A stretch of 64,000 bases of DNA from NCBI RefSeq assembly GCF_030811685.1, contig NZ_JAUSRF010000003.1:310001-374000 (forward strand), written 5' to 3'. Of the stretch, positions 34,779-44,076 are shown piece by piece. The notes under the pieces were generated by a model, which saw nothing but the letters and a program-made list of their open reading frames with translations, searched no databases and was not told the DNA's origin. The stretch's first letter is position 1. Every line of letters begins with the position of its first letter. Source of the stretch: Neorhizobium huautlense (lineage in GTDB: Bacteria; Pseudomonadota; Alphaproteobacteria; Rhizobiales; Rhizobiaceae). A program made the translations under genes and the position numbers.

Positions 34779-35156
34779 ATGGCAAACCTGCCCGAAATGA
34801 CCAAACATCGCGGTTTTCCGGGCGGGATGCCAAGCACGGGGATCCAGTTCACCATCCGCCGCGCCAACCCCAAGGGTGTGACGCCGCTGAAGGAAATCCC
34901 TCGGCGCAAACGCCCCGGCATGGCCGAACATCGCGTCGACGGGGCGTTTCTGCATGCGCTGTGGCACCACTTCGGTGCCGAACCCTTTGAGCGCGGCAAT
35001 CTCGATGCCGCACGTCTCAACCTTCTTCTGGGTCGCGAAGTCGTGGCCGCGGACAAGGATTTCGATCCGCTTTCCTACCAGACCATGCTCAGGATCGACG
35101 AACGGGTGGCGCGCAAGAGTTTCCCGGAATCGTTCGAGAACTTCTTCGAGATCTGA
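34779..35156 (+). CDS. Hypothetical protein, 125 residues
   Basis: A basic, soluble 125-residue protein 11 bases downstream of the yghU-like gene and in the same direction, so probably co-transcribed. N-terminal half is rich in Pro and Arg (IRRANPKGVTPLKEIPRRKR); the C-terminal half has helix-like LDAARLNLLLGREVVAADKDFD. I do not recognise the family. The position suggests a link to thiol or oxidative stress metabolism, without direct evidence. Confidence 0.6.
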   Translation: MANLPEMTKHRGFPGGMPSTGIQFTIRRANPKGVTPLKEIPRRKRPGMAEHRVDGAFLHALWHHFGAEPFERGNLDAARLNLLLGREVVAADKDFDPLSYQTMLRIDERVARKSFPESFENFFEI

Positions 35157-35193
35157 TATACATCGACGATCGACAGGCTGCGGAGGAGACGTG

Positions 35194-35610
35194 ATGCTTG
35201 TACCGATCGTTCAGATGGCAAGGTTTTTCGATCCGCTCGGACCTCTGAAGAGGTGGGCGGATCGACAGCGCGGGCACCAGACATGTCTGCATAACGACCG
35301 CAAACCGCGCATGAGCCCGGAGGCGGCGCGGCGTGATCACCGTGACATGTTGCGCTTCATGGCGCTCAATGCGCTTGGCGGAATGACGATCGGCCTTGTT
35401 GTTGGCGCGGCCCTCATCCTGCTGGATGTCGGTGGCCTGATGGGCTTGCTGGGGCGCGCATCGAACCCGGTCCTGCCGGCGTTTCTGGTCGTGTTTCCGC
35501 TCGTATTGCTGTTCGGAGCCGCGGCAGCCGCCACGGCTATTATGACCATGCCATACGAGACGAAATTCCGTGATGAAGATGAGCAGCCACCGCGGAAGGA
35601 TAGGGGCTAA
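35194..35610 (+). CDS. Small membrane protein, two predicted helices
   Basis: A 138-residue protein with a strong GGAGGAG site before ATG 35194. Residues 1-60 are soluble and basic, then two membrane helices (about 61-84 GGMTIGLVVGAALILLDVGG and 96-120 LPAFLVVFPLVLLFGAAAAATAI) and a charged tail. This layout resembles DUF-type rhizobial membrane proteins, but no family is certain. The stop codon overlaps the convergent gene's stop by three bases. Confidence 0.6.
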   Translation: MLVPIVQMARFFDPLGPLKRWADRQRGHQTCLHNDRKPRMSPEAARRDHRDMLRFMALNALGGMTIGLVVGAALILLDVGGLMGLLGRASNPVLPAFLVVFPLVLLFGAAAAATAIMTMPYETKFRDEDEQPPRKDRG

Positions 35611-35897
35611 AGCCGACGATTGTTCGTGGTTTTTGCGGTGCGTCCCGTCACGAAAATCATCACCACCATGCCTGCGGTCAGCAAGGCAGCCCCGATCCAT
35701 TCGGGAAGCGTCGATGCACTCCTGCAAAGTGCTCCGGCGACCAGCAGTGCGCCACCGAAACCGATCAGCACCAGAGAACTGAGGCAGAACAACCGGCGAA
35801 GCAACGGCGCTTTGGAACGGTTGCTGCCGCTATTGTCTTTCAGGAAGCTGCGGTGGCCGTTCGGTCGCCGCGACGTTTCGAAATCGATATCGGTCAT
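35607..35897 (-). CDS. Small membrane protein, 96 residues
   Basis: A 96-residue protein with a charged N-terminus and two hydrophobic segments (about 35-58 and 65-84), ending in a basic tail. It overlaps the preceding 63-residue gene by four bases (ATGA) and is probably translated with it. Function unknown. Confidence 0.5.
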   Translation of the reverse strand: MTDIDFETSRRPNGHRSFLKDNSGSNRSKAPLLRRLFCLSSLVLIGFGGALLVAGALCRSASTLPEWIGAALLTAGMVVMIFVTGRTAKTTNNRRL

Positions 35898-36085
35898 GCT
35901 GCCAATGCGCCCCTGTTTTGAGCGACATGGTCGCGGATCGCAGTCCTGAGGTCAAGCAGGCTGTTGAAACGGCGCTCGTCAAGATCGATGACCTGAAATT
36001 TCACCGCGATGAAGCGATAATCGCCACCCTGCTGAACGGCAATGCCGACAGGAACTCCGGCGTGTTCAATGACTTGTCTGTTCAT
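35894..36085 (-). CDS. Hypothetical protein, 63 residues
   Basis: A 63-residue soluble protein (MNRQVIEHAGVPVGIAVQQ... ending QNRGALAA) with an AGGGTGAG site before the ATG at 36083-36085; an in-frame ATG six codons earlier is the alternative. The sequence VPVGIAVQQGGDYRFIAVKFQVIDLD suggests an antiparallel beta core. It pairs with the 96-residue membrane gene. Not recognised. Confidence 0.5.
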   Translation of the reverse strand: MNRQVIEHAGVPVGIAVQQGGDYRFIAVKFQVIDLDERRFNSLLDLRTAIRDHVAQNRGALAA

Positions 36086-36651
36086 GATGCTCACCCTGCC
36101 CATCCGGGCCTAAAACCGATTGCTCTTCTGAATGATTGGCGTCGAATGCGTTTTGCATTCGCCAAAAATCGGATTGGCAGCAACGGAGGGTGGACCAGCC
36201 AAGGTTAATGATGGAAAGAGCGTGCGTTTTTTCGGTGCGAACAATCATTTTTCATCTCCCTGGTTGGTGTGATCGATGCAAAAGTTACAGTCGCATTGCT
36301 GTACATTCAATGAAAATGCGCCGGTATTTGTAAAATAAATCAGTCTTTCTATGATCCATGCCGATCTATGGAAATGTATTGTTGCGCCGCACCATCTTTT
36401 GGGGATGGAATTTCGCTGCCCGACGCCCGGAAAATTTCCCCCCGGCATCTGATAAGCGCCAAGCGGAAGCGTTATTGCGGTAAATGGCTGACACAGCGAA
36501 TGTTTTCGCTGACCGCATAAACCATTGAGCGCCAGCCGGGTATCGTGACGTGAGCCATGCCTTTGGTCGGGGGCTTCACGATAAGGCAATTGGCGTGTAA
36601 AACGACTGGACTGGTCGACTTGCCCCCACAACGCAGAAACGGAGAAAGCTG
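36086..36651. other. 566-base gap without a secure gene
   Basis: Several short frames exist on both strands but none has a family-like sequence or a good start signal. The stretch around 36250-36400 is AT-rich and likely holds promoters for the two divergent small-gene units. Nothing else is evident. Confidence 0.45.
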
Positions 36652-37032
36652 ATGGCTCATATCCTTCCCGCGCTTGAAAATGGTCACGCGCCGATCACCC
36701 TGCAGCAGTATTTTCGCGACTCACTTGAAGCATACGAAGACTGGCAGATCGGCGATCCGGAGCCGGCTCTGGCCGTCGGTTCCGATTCTGTCCCCATATC
36801 CGACGTGTTTGTCGCGCTGCGCGGCTGCACGGATGTCGTGCCGGCCAATGTCGTTGGCGGCGTGACGGAACAACTGACAAAACCATGGCAAGGCGAAGGT
36901 CCCTTGGACGAGATGACGTTTTCGACCGCGGCTCGGGTCATGGGTGTGCTGGTGCGCAAACGCCAGCACAGCGATGGGCGCATGTCGGCCGTGGTCGAAG
37001 GGTATGCACCCACGCCTTGGTATGCGCATTGA
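36652..37032 (+). CDS. Hypothetical protein, 126 residues
   Basis: An acidic 126-residue protein behind a CGGAGAAAG site. The first 60 residues (LPALENGHAPITLQQYFRDS and IGDPEPALAVG) and the C-terminal AVVEGYAPTPWYAH give no recognisable family. It stands alone between an intergenic gap and the truncated isomerase. A GC-rich hairpin (GCCCGGC at 37060-37066 pairing with GCCGGGC at 37083-37089) follows and may end its transcript. Confidence 0.55.
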   Translation: MAHILPALENGHAPITLQQYFRDSLEAYEDWQIGDPEPALAVGSDSVPISDVFVALRGCTDVVPANVVGGVTEQLTKPWQGEGPLDEMTFSTAARVMGVLVRKRQHSDGRMSAVVEGYAPTPWYAH

Positions 37033-37097
37033 ATTGCGACTGAAATCACTTTTCGATTGCCCGGCTGTCGCCATCGCGTGGCGGCCGGGCGTGGTCA

Positions 37098-37762
37098 CGC
37101 GCTCTCGCGCACCATGAGCTTGCCGAGGAACAGCCGGTTTCCATCATGAACGGCTATCTGACGGGCCGTCTGGCCGATGACGGAAGTGCCGATGAATTGT
37201 TAAGTTCTGCGCGGGAGACAGCACAGGTCGGCAAGCGGCTCGGCGTCGCACGGCTTAATCTGCATGGCACCGGTCTTGGCGAAGGGGGCTTGCCTGTTCC
37301 CCGAGCGAAATCACGACCGGGCGCATGTGGCTGAAAGCCCGCGACACGCTGGCACGCATCGCCGACATGGCGGCGGAGGAAGGCGTCGTTTACACGCTGG
37401 AAAATCTCAATCTGCCCGTTGATCATCCCGGCACGCCTTTTGGTCGGGCGGAGGATACGCTGGCACTGGTCGAAAGCGTCAATCATCCAAGCCTGCGGCT
37501 CAATCTCGATCTTTATCATGTGCAGATCGGCGAGGGGAACCTGATCGAAACCTGCCGCACCTGCCTGGCCTTCATTGGCGAAGTCCAGGTGGCCGATGTG
37601 CCGGGGCGGTATGAGCCGGGAACCGGCGAGATCAATTATTCCGGCATTGCCCGGGCACTTGCCGAGATGGGGTATCGCGGCCCGGTAGCGCTGGAGAGTT
37701 TTGCCAAGGGTGATCCGGTTGCCGCATTGGAAGCATTTCGGGCGGCCTTCACGTTGGCATGA
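37098..37762 (+). pseudogene. Hydroxypyruvate isomerase/OtnI-like TIM-barrel gene, 5'-truncated and frameshifted
   Basis: Two adjacent frames together give about 220 residues of a hydroxypyruvate-isomerase-family TIM barrel. The first (readable from about 37098, best from ATG 37146) encodes MNGYLTGRLADDGSADELL and RLNLHGTGLGEGGLPV. The second continues with PSEITTGRMWLKARDTLARI and ends at 37762 with the typical SGIARALAEMGYRGPVALESF. The switch falls near 37296-37303, consistent with loss of one base. Catalytic-region motifs YTLENLNLPVDHPG and RLNLDLYHVQIGEG are intact in the second frame. The first 40-50 residues of the family appear missing. It is probably a dead member of the neighbouring acid-sugar pathway. 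Confidence 0.72.
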
Positions 37763-37786
37763 CGACCGCCCGGCTTGTGCTTGCTC

Positions 37787-38695
37787 CTATTCCTTCACCG
37801 CTCCGGTCATCGACGACACGTAATAATCGACGAAGAAGGAATAGAGGATCACCACCGGCAGCGAGCCGAACAGCGCGCCGGCCATCAGGGATCCCCATTC
37901 AAACACATCGCCGCGCACCAGTTCGGTCAAGACACCGACCGGGATCGTCTTGTTCTCCGAGGACTGGATGAATGTGAGCGCGTAGATGAATTCGTTCCAC
38001 GACAGCGTGAAGGCAAAGATACCGGCCGAAATCAGGCCCGGCACTGCTAGCGGCAGGATGATCTTGACGAGGATCTGCCAGCGGCTTGCGCCATCCACCA
38101 GCGCGCTTTCCTCCAGTTCGAACGGGATCGAGCGGAAATAACCCATCAGCAGCCAGGTGCAGAACGGGATGAGAAAAGTGGGGTAGGTAAAGATCAGCGC
38201 CAGACGGCTGTCATAGATGCCCAGCTTGAAAACGATGAAGGCGAGCGGAATGAACAGGATCGACGGCGGGATCAGGTAGGCGAGGAAGATCACCAGTCCG
38301 ACCTGCCGCGAACCGGTGAAACGGATGCGCTCGATCGCATAGGCGCCGAGCACCGAGGCGACCAGCGACAGCGCCGTGGAGCCGACCGCCACCAGCATCG
38401 TGTTCCATAGCCAGCCCGGATAGGAGGTCTCGAAGAACAGGTATTTGATATGGTCGAGCGTGGCGCCGACCACCCAGAACGGGCTGTAATTGTTGTAGTC
38501 GGTCAGCTGGTCGTTGGGTTTCACCGCGGTGATCGCCATCCAGTAGAACGGGAACAGCAGTACGAAGGTGAAGACCGCCATCGGCAGGTAGAGCGTCACG
38601 ACGCGGCGCGGCAGACGGTTGAGATAGCTCATACCCTCGGCATTGTCGGTCAGGACGGTATCAGTCGGGCGAGTAGTCGTGGTTTGCGTGTTCAT
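37787..38695 (-). CDS. Carbohydrate ABC transporter permease (MalG type)
   Basis: A 302-residue inner-membrane permease with about six helices. The EAA loop is EESALVDGASRWQILVKIILPLA at roughly residues 215-237, and the N-terminal helix VTLYLPMAVFTFVLLFPFYWM begins after a polar 30-residue start. The ATG at 38693-38695 is chosen over a longer frame of atypical composition. It is the last gene of the minus-strand sugar transporter and converges on the isomerase pseudogene. Confidence 0.93.
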   Translation of the reverse strand: MNTQTTTTRPTDTVLTDNAEGMSYLNRLPRRVVTLYLPMAVFTFVLLFPFYWMAITAVKPNDQLTDYNNYSPFWVVGATLDHIKYLFFETSYPGWLWNTMLVAVGSTALSLVASVLGAYAIERIRFTGSRQVGLVIFLAYLIPPSILFIPLAFIVFKLGIYDSRLALIFTYPTFLIPFCTWLLMGYFRSIPFELEESALVDGASRWQILVKIILPLAVPGLISAGIFAFTLSWNEFIYALTFIQSSENKTIPVGVLTELVRGDVFEWGSLMAGALFGSLPVVILYSFFVDYYVSSMTGAVKE

Positions 38696-38708
38696 CGGTC
38701 TATCCCCC

Positions 38709-39641
38709 TCAATCCTGTCCGCCCTGCTGCCATTTGCGGCGTTGCAGGCCAAAGAAGCTGAACATGATGGCGGCGAGCAGGAAGGGCACCATGGCAACGG
38801 CGATCGCTGCACCTTCGCCCAGCTGGCCGCCGGGAATGCCGCGCTGGAAGGACAAGGTCGCCATCAGATGTGTGGCATTGACCGGGCCGCCCTTGGTCAG
38901 CACGTAGATGAGCTGGAAATCGGTGAAGGTGAACAGCACCGAAAAGGTCATGACCACGGCGATGATCGGGGTGAGCATCGGCAGGGTGACATAGCGAAAG
39001 CGTTGCCATCCGCTGGCGCCATCGAGTGAGGCAGCCTCCTGCAACGAGGCGGGAATGGTCTGCAACCCGGCAAGCAGCGAGATCGCCACGAAGGGGATGC
39101 CGCGCCAGACATTGGCCAGGATCACCGAGATGCGGGCATTGGTGGCATCGCCGAGAAAGTTGATCGGGCTTTCGATCATGCCCATCTGCATCAGCGACCA
39201 TGAGATGATCGAAAACTGTGCGTCATAGATCCACCAGAAAGCGAGCGCAGACAGCACGGTCGGCACCACCCAGGGCAGGAGGATGATGGCGCGGAAGAAG
39301 GATTTGAACGGCAGATGCTGGTTCAAAAGCAGCGCCAGCCAGAGGCCGAGCGCAAATTTCAGCACCGAGGCGACAAAGGTGTAAAGCACGGTGTTGAACA
39401 CCGACAGCCAGAACACGTCGTCTTCCATCAGGAACTGGTAGTTTTCCAGCCCGATGAAAATGCCGTCGCGGCCGATGCGGGTATCGGTGAAACCGAGCCA
39501 GACGCCTAATCCCAGCGGGTAGGTGAGAAAGCACAAAAGAAAGATCGCCGCCGGCAGCATGAACAGGGCGCCGAGCACATTGTTGTTCTGCAAGAGCGAG
39601 GTGAATGGCCCCCGCGTTTCCTTGGTAATCACCGTCGCCAT
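38709..39641 (-). CDS. Carbohydrate ABC transporter permease (MalF type)
   Basis: A 310-residue permease with about six helices, the partner of the MalG-type protein. The EAA loop QEAASLDGASGWQRFRYVTLPML lies at about residues 209-231; the first helix is VLGALFMLPAAIFLLCFLTYPL. It starts 91 bases after the binding-protein stop and ends 13 bases before the next permease. Together they form a CUT1-type sugar channel. Confidence 0.93.
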   Translation of the reverse strand: MATVITKETRGPFTSLLQNNNVLGALFMLPAAIFLLCFLTYPLGLGVWLGFTDTRIGRDGIFIGLENYQFLMEDDVFWLSVFNTVLYTFVASVLKFALGLWLALLLNQHLPFKSFFRAIILLPWVVPTVLSALAFWWIYDAQFSIISWSLMQMGMIESPINFLGDATNARISVILANVWRGIPFVAISLLAGLQTIPASLQEAASLDGASGWQRFRYVTLPMLTPIIAVVMTFSVLFTFTDFQLIYVLTKGGPVNATHLMATLSFQRGIPGGQLGEGAAIAVAMVPFLLAAIMFSFFGLQRRKWQQGGQD

Positions 39642-39732
39642 GACAAACCTCCTGATAGGGCCTCCAGATCAGCGATGGCGACACGCCGACCTTTGGAGGT
39701 TTCGGCGTGCCGCGTGACGTCATGTGGTCAGG

Positions 39733-41037
39733 TCAGACGCGGTAATAACGGTTGGCCCGGCGTTCGGCCTCCTTCATGGCGTCTTCCGGCGAACGCTGGC
39801 CGGTGACGGCGGCAGCAAACATGTCGACCAGAACGTAATCCGCCATGGTGGCGGCCGAGGCGTAACCGAGCGGGCCGGCATAACCGTTCGGGCGCAGGGT
39901 TTCGGACGCACGCGAATAGGGCGCGTGGATCGGGTCGGCGGTCCAGATCGGGTTGGACGCGAAAGATTTGAGTGCCTGGCAGCAATAGGCACTGGAGCCG
40001 GTCAGCCACGCATTCATCTGGTCGGCTTCCATCATGAACTTGATATAGGCCTTGGCCGCCTCCGGGTATTTGGTGTGCTTGAACAGCAGCAGCGAACTCG
40101 TCTGGTGCAGTTCCACGCTCTTGCCGACCGGGCCGATCGGGAAATTGGTGGTGCGGATGTCGGCAGCAATTTCCGCCAGTTTCGGGTCGCCCTTGGCGGT
40201 GTAATAGACCGAAACGCCGTTGGCGATCAGCGACACCTGTCCGGCGAGGAAGGCGCGGTTGTTGTTGACGTCCTGCCAGCTTTCCGTGCCCGGAATGAAG
40301 GTAGCGTAAAGCTCCTTGGCGTAGTTGATCGCGGCCAGCGTTTCCGGGCTGTTGATCGTCACCTTACCCTCGGCATCCACCATCTGCGCGCCGTGGCTCC
40401 AAAGCAGCCAATGCGCATAGTTGTTGCCGTCACCGACGGCCTTGCCGTGCGGGAAGCCGGCCGGCGTGCCCTTGGCCTTCATCGCCTTGCACAGTTCCAG
40501 GAAGCCGGCCGTATCCTTCGGGAATTCGCTGAATCCCGCGGCCTTCATATGGCTGTCGCGGTAAACCACGGCATTGCCGATGGCGGCGAGCGGCATGGCA
40601 ATGAACTGGTCGCCACGAGCGGCGTAACCGCGCATGCCGTCATACCAGCCACCGTATTTGCCGCCGAGATAATTGGCGAGTTCAGTCAGATCCACCAGCT
40701 TGTCCGGATACTGGTGGGCATCGTCGAACCAGCACATCACGAGGTCTGGCCCGGAGCCGACATTGGCGGCAACGGCGGCCTTGGGGCGGATATCCTCCCA
40801 GCTTTCCTTGTCGACACGGACTTCGACGCCGGTCGCCTCGGTGAACTTTTTGGTATTGGCAAGCCAGGCGTCTTCATCGCCCTTCACAAACGGCGTCCAG
40901 CGCAAGAGCCGAAGGGTTGCACCGCTCTCCGGTTTGTAGGCCGGTTCGGCCTGCGCAAATGTGGGGCGGATGCCAAGACCGGCGACACCGGCGGTGGCGG
41001 CGGTTGCTGCGAGAAAGTCACGTCTTCTGATCGTCAT
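39733..41037 (-). CDS. Carbohydrate ABC transporter substrate-binding protein (Tat signal)
   Basis: A 434-residue CUT1-type binding protein. The N-terminus MTIRRRDFLAATAATAGVAG carries a twin-arginine motif, so export of the folded protein by the Tat pathway is likely. The mature part has the GVEVRVDKESWEDIRPKAAVAANVGSG lobe region and LVMCWFDDAHQYPDKLVDLT. The ATG at 41035-41037 is preferred because it places the RR motif at the N-terminus. It sits between the ATPase and the two permeases. Substrate probably a sugar or sugar acid. Confidence 0.92.
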   Translation of the reverse strand: MTIRRRDFLAATAATAGVAGLGIRPTFAQAEPAYKPESGATLRLLRWTPFVKGDEDAWLANTKKFTEATGVEVRVDKESWEDIRPKAAVAANVGSGPDLVMCWFDDAHQYPDKLVDLTELANYLGGKYGGWYDGMRGYAARGDQFIAMPLAAIGNAVVYRDSHMKAAGFSEFPKDTAGFLELCKAMKAKGTPAGFPHGKAVGDGNNYAHWLLWSHGAQMVDAEGKVTINSPETLAAINYAKELYATFIPGTESWQDVNNNRAFLAGQVSLIANGVSVYYTAKGDPKLAEIAADIRTTNFPIGPVGKSVELHQTSSLLLFKHTKYPEAAKAYIKFMMEADQMNAWLTGSSAYCCQALKSFASNPIWTADPIHAPYSRASETLRPNGYAGPLGYASAATMADYVLVDMFAAAVTGQRSPEDAMKEAERRANRYYRV

Positions 41038-41040
41038 GAT

Positions 41041-41190
41041 ATTCCTCCTCCAAAATGCGGGAAAGGCTCCCCGGCATTCACTCTCCCGCTTGGTGAATGG
41101 CGGCCATTGCATTCTCGTTTTGCAGAATGCGCCGACGGGGATGATGAAACGGGAAGGCTCCTCTTCCTGCCTGTTGCCATCCGCGCGGTA
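41041..41190 (-). other. Hairpin-containing spacer between ATPase and binding-protein genes
   Basis: Two perfect 7-base dyads lie here: GCATTCT/AGAATGC (41109-41130) and CATTCAC/GTGAATG (from about 41078). Such paired stem-loops before a binding-protein gene may promote higher expression of that gene by mRNA processing. Confidence 0.35.
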
Positions 41191-42258
41191 TCAGTCGGTC
41201 AGTCTCTTGCCGCCCTCTGCGTCGAAGAGATGAACTTTAGCGGCGTCGATCGAGACGCGCAGGTCTTCGCCCGGCTTTGCGCTGACGCGCTCGCGAAAAA
41301 CGCAATTGGCGTCGATGCCGCCGAGCCGCACCATCAGATGCGTTTCATAACCGGTCGGTTCGATCACGACGATCTCGACGGGCATGCCGTCGGCGTCGAG
41401 CGAAATATATTCAGGACGCAGGCCGTAAACGAGATCGCGGCCAACGGCTTCTGCCGGGGCATTGGCGACCGGCAGAATGGTGCCGTCAGTGGCGATGAAA
41501 CGGCTGCGATCCTGCGGATCGAGTTTTCCCTTGATCATGTTCATGGCCGGCGAGCCGATGAAACCGGCGACAAAAAGGTTGGCCGGCTGGTCGTAAAGGT
41601 CCAGCGGGCTGCCGACCTGCTCGACAATGCCGTCATGCATGACGACGATCTTGTCGGCCATGGTCATCGCCTCGATCTGGTCGTGCGTGACGTAGACCGT
41701 GGTGGTCTTCAGCCGCTGGTGCAGTTCCTTGATTTCCGCGCGCATGGCGACACGAAGCTTGGCGTCGAGGTTGGAGAGCGGCTCGTCGAAAAGAAACACC
41801 TTTGGATCGCGCACAATGGCGCGGCCCATGGCGACACGCTGGCGCTGGCCGCCGGAAAGCTGGCGTGGATACCGTTCCAGCAGCTTGTCGAGACCCAGAA
41901 TGCCGGCGGCATATTTGACGCGCTTGTCGGCTTCCGCCTTCGGTGCCTTGTTGAGCATCAGCGAAAACGCCATGTTCTGCTCGACCGTCATATGCGGATA
42001 AAGCGCATAGTTCTGGAACACCATGGCAATGTCGCGTTCCTTGGGCGGCAGCGTGTTGACCACCTTGCCGCCAATGCTGATCTCGCCGCCGGAAATGTTT
42101 TCCAAGCCTGCCAGCATGCGCAGCAGCGTGGATTTTCCGCAGCCGGAGGGCCCGACAAGGATGACGAATTCGCCATCGGCGATTTCGATGTCCACACCCT
42201 TGATGACCGGAAATGCGCCGAACGATTTGCGGACATCGGTGAATTGAACGTCTGCCAT
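41191..42258 (-). CDS. Carbohydrate ABC transporter ATP-binding protein (UgpC/MsmK-like)
   Basis: A 355-residue ATPase for CUT1-type sugar uptake. Walker A GPSGCGKST (about residues 37-45), signature LSGGQRQR (about 133-140), Walker B FLFDEPLSNLD and switch histidine VTHDQIEAMTM; the C-terminal TOBE/OB region has YGLRPEYISLDADG. It starts 64 bases upstream of the SDR stop and is the first transporter gene. Members of this subfamily can energise several sugar importers. Confidence 0.93.
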   Translation of the reverse strand: MADVQFTDVRKSFGAFPVIKGVDIEIADGEFVILVGPSGCGKSTLLRMLAGLENISGGEISIGGKVVNTLPPKERDIAMVFQNYALYPHMTVEQNMAFSLMLNKAPKAEADKRVKYAAGILGLDKLLERYPRQLSGGQRQRVAMGRAIVRDPKVFLFDEPLSNLDAKLRVAMRAEIKELHQRLKTTTVYVTHDQIEAMTMADKIVVMHDGIVEQVGSPLDLYDQPANLFVAGFIGSPAMNMIKGKLDPQDRSRFIATDGTILPVANAPAEAVGRDLVYGLRPEYISLDADGMPVEIVVIEPTGYETHLMVRLGGIDANCVFRERVSAKPGEDLRVSIDAAKVHLFDAEGGKRLTD

Positions 42259-42322
42259 GCTCCCTCCCTGGGTATTTTACGAATTCCTGTCTTGCTGCTG
42301 CATGCGATCGTTGGCGGATGGA

Positions 42323-43093
42323 TCAGCCGCGTCCGACAAAGGGCATTTTTGTCGCCATCACCGTCATCGTCAGCACATTGGCATCGAGCGGCAGGCTCGC
42401 CATGTAGGTGACGGCATTGGCGATATGACTGGCATCGATGGTCGGCTCGATGGCGATCTCGCCATTGGCCTGCGCCACGCCCTTCGCCATTTTGCGGGTC
42501 ATCTCGGTCGAGGCATTGCCGATATCGATCTGACCGCAAGCGATGTCGAAATGCCGACCGTCTAACGCAGTCGATTTGGTAAGGCCGGTGATGGCGTGTT
42601 TGGTGGCGGTATAAGGTGCCGTATTGGGGCGCGGCGTGGTGGCTGAAATCGAGCCGTTGTTGATGATACGACCGCCGCGGGGATTTTGCGCCTTCATCAT
42701 GCGAAAAGCCTGCTGGGTGCAGAGAAACGCACCGGTGAGGTTGGCGGCGACGATGGCGTTCCAGTCTTCGAAGGAGAGTTCTTCCATCGGCACGTTGGGC
42801 ACGTTGATACCGGCATTGTTCACCAGAAGGTCAAGCCGGCCGTATTTTTCGGAAATCCTGTCGAACAGTGCACGCACCGAGGCGGGGTCGCCGACATCGG
42901 CGGAAACGGCCAGAAACTCGGCTCCGGTTTCATTCGCCAATTCTGTCGCTGCTGAATTCAGCACATCCTCGCGGCGACCGGAGATGACCACGGTGTAGCC
43001 TGCACCGCCGAGCGCCTTGGCAATCGCCCGCCCGACACCGGTGCCGCCACCCGTGACCAATGCGATCTGTCCGTTTTTATCCGCCAATGTCAT
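42323..43093 (-). CDS. Short-chain dehydrogenase/reductase
   Basis: A 256-residue classical SDR. Cofactor motif [12 protein letters not shown] (about residues 14-25), NNAG at about 90-93, catalytic Ser in [11 protein letters not shown] and YTATK (about 157-161). The ATG at 43091-43093 overlaps the stop of the DenD-like gene by ATGA. Its place between an acid-sugar dehydrogenase and a sugar ABC transporter suggests oxidation or reduction of an aldonate, sugar lactone or keto-acid; the substrate is not determinable. Confidence 0.88.
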   Translation of the reverse strand: MTLADKNGQIALVTGGGTGVGRAIAKALGGAGYTVVISGRREDVLNSAATELANETGAEFLAVSADVGDPASVRALFDRISEKYGRLDLLVNNAGINVPNVPMEELSFEDWNAIVAANLTGAFLCTQQAFRMMKAQNPRGGRIINNGSISATTPRPNTAPYTATKHAITGLTKSTALDGRHFDIACGQIDIGNASTEMTRKMAKGVAQANGEIAIEPTIDASHIANAVTYMASLPLDANVLTMTVMATKMPFVGRG

Positions 43094-44076
43094 GCAATCC
43101 TGCCTTCCAACTCGTCTTCGATATGCGCCTGCACGATGTCTTCGAAATTCGTTTCCGCCTTGAAACCGAGCGAAGAGGCTCGTCGTGCATCGAACTGCGT
43201 GGCCCAACCGGCGACGATGCGCTCGATTACCGGATCCGGTTCGCGGCGGATCAGCGCCACCGCCTTGTCACCAGCCACACGGCGCAGCGCCTCTATCTCA
43301 TCAGCGACGAGAGCCGAAAGCCCCGGCATGGTCAGGTTTCTGCGCGGTCCGATTTTCTGGCTGTCGATCGTTGCCGCATGCACGAAAAAGCCGACCGCCG
43401 AGCGCGGGCTGGCGAACCAGTGGCGCACCTGATCGCTGACCGGCAGGATGGCCGGTTGGCCGATCAACGGCTCGCGCAGAATGTTGGAAAAGAAGCCCGA
43501 GGCTGCCTTGTTCGGCGCACCGGGTCGCACGCAGATGGTCGGTAGACGGATGCCGATGCCATCGAAAATGCCGCGACGGGAATAATCGGCGAGCAGCAGT
43601 TCGGCGATCGCCTTCTGGGTGCCGTAACTGGTCAACGGTGTGGTGAAGAAATCGTCCGGGATGATGTCCGGGAAGGGCGTGCCGAACACGGCGATGGACG
43701 ACGCGAAGATGAAACGCGGAACGTAATGCTCCTTCAGGCCTTCACGGCGGATCGCCTCAAACAGGGCGCGTGTGCCGTCGAGATTGACGGAATATCCCTT
43801 GTCGAAATCGGCTTCCGCCTCGCCGGAAACGATGGCGGCGAGGTGAAAGATCAGGTCGGGACGCGTGGCGATCAGTTTCGGGGCTATGGTCGCATCGGCC
43901 AGATCCGCCGTCTGCGCGTTAGTGATGGATTGCAGTGCTGCCGGAACCGGCGGCTGGAAGGCATCCACCAGCGTCAGCCGGGTGATCTCGCCACCCAGAA
44001 CCTGCGGGCTCGATGCAATTCGTTCAGTGAGCTTGCGACCGACCATGCCTGCCGCGCCCAGAATCATTACATGCAT
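43090..44076 (-). CDS. denD: D-erythronate dehydrogenase-like (DenD family)
   Basis: A 328-residue extended SDR. The ATG at 44074-44076 is preceded by GGGAGGAG and gives the Rossmann motif [10 protein letters not shown] at residues 6-15. Other motifs are FASSIAVFG (about 122-130) and the catalytic SYGTQK (about 146-151). The [26 protein letters not shown] stretch is typical of D-erythronate dehydrogenases, which oxidise D-erythronate to the 2-oxo acid. A nearby hydroxypyruvate-isomerase-like pseudogene would fit the next step (OtnI), but no DUF1537 kinase is present. Confidence 0.8.
   Translation of the reverse strand: MHVMILGAAGMVGRKLTERIASSPQVLGGEITRLTLVDAFQPPVPAALQSITNAQTADLADATIAPKLIATRPDLIFHLAAIVSGEAEADFDKGYSVNLDGTRALFEAIRREGLKEHYVPRFIFASSIAVFGTPFPDIIPDDFFTTPLTSYGTQKAIAELLLADYSRRGIFDGIGIRLPTICVRPGAPNKAASGFFSNILREPLIGQPAILPVSDQVRHWFASPRSAVGFFVHAATIDSQKIGPRRNLTMPGLSALVADEIEALRRVAGDKAVALIRREPDPVIERIVAGWATQFDARRASSLGFKAETNFEDIVQAHIEDELEGRIA

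Noticed and set aside
36245..36631. 128-codon minus-strand frame in the gap before 36652
   Set aside because: Poor start context, low-complexity composition with many Cys, His and Gln, and no recognisable motif.
37060..37089. GC-rich hairpin considered as a repeat or insertion-sequence end
   Set aside because: No second copy, flanking duplication or transposase was seen; it reads as a single stem-loop after the 126-residue gene.
39724..42411. 895-codon open frame on the plus strand
   Set aside because: It runs antisense through the sugar-binding-protein and ATPase genes, both of which carry clear family motifs; its own sequence has none and no good ribosome site.
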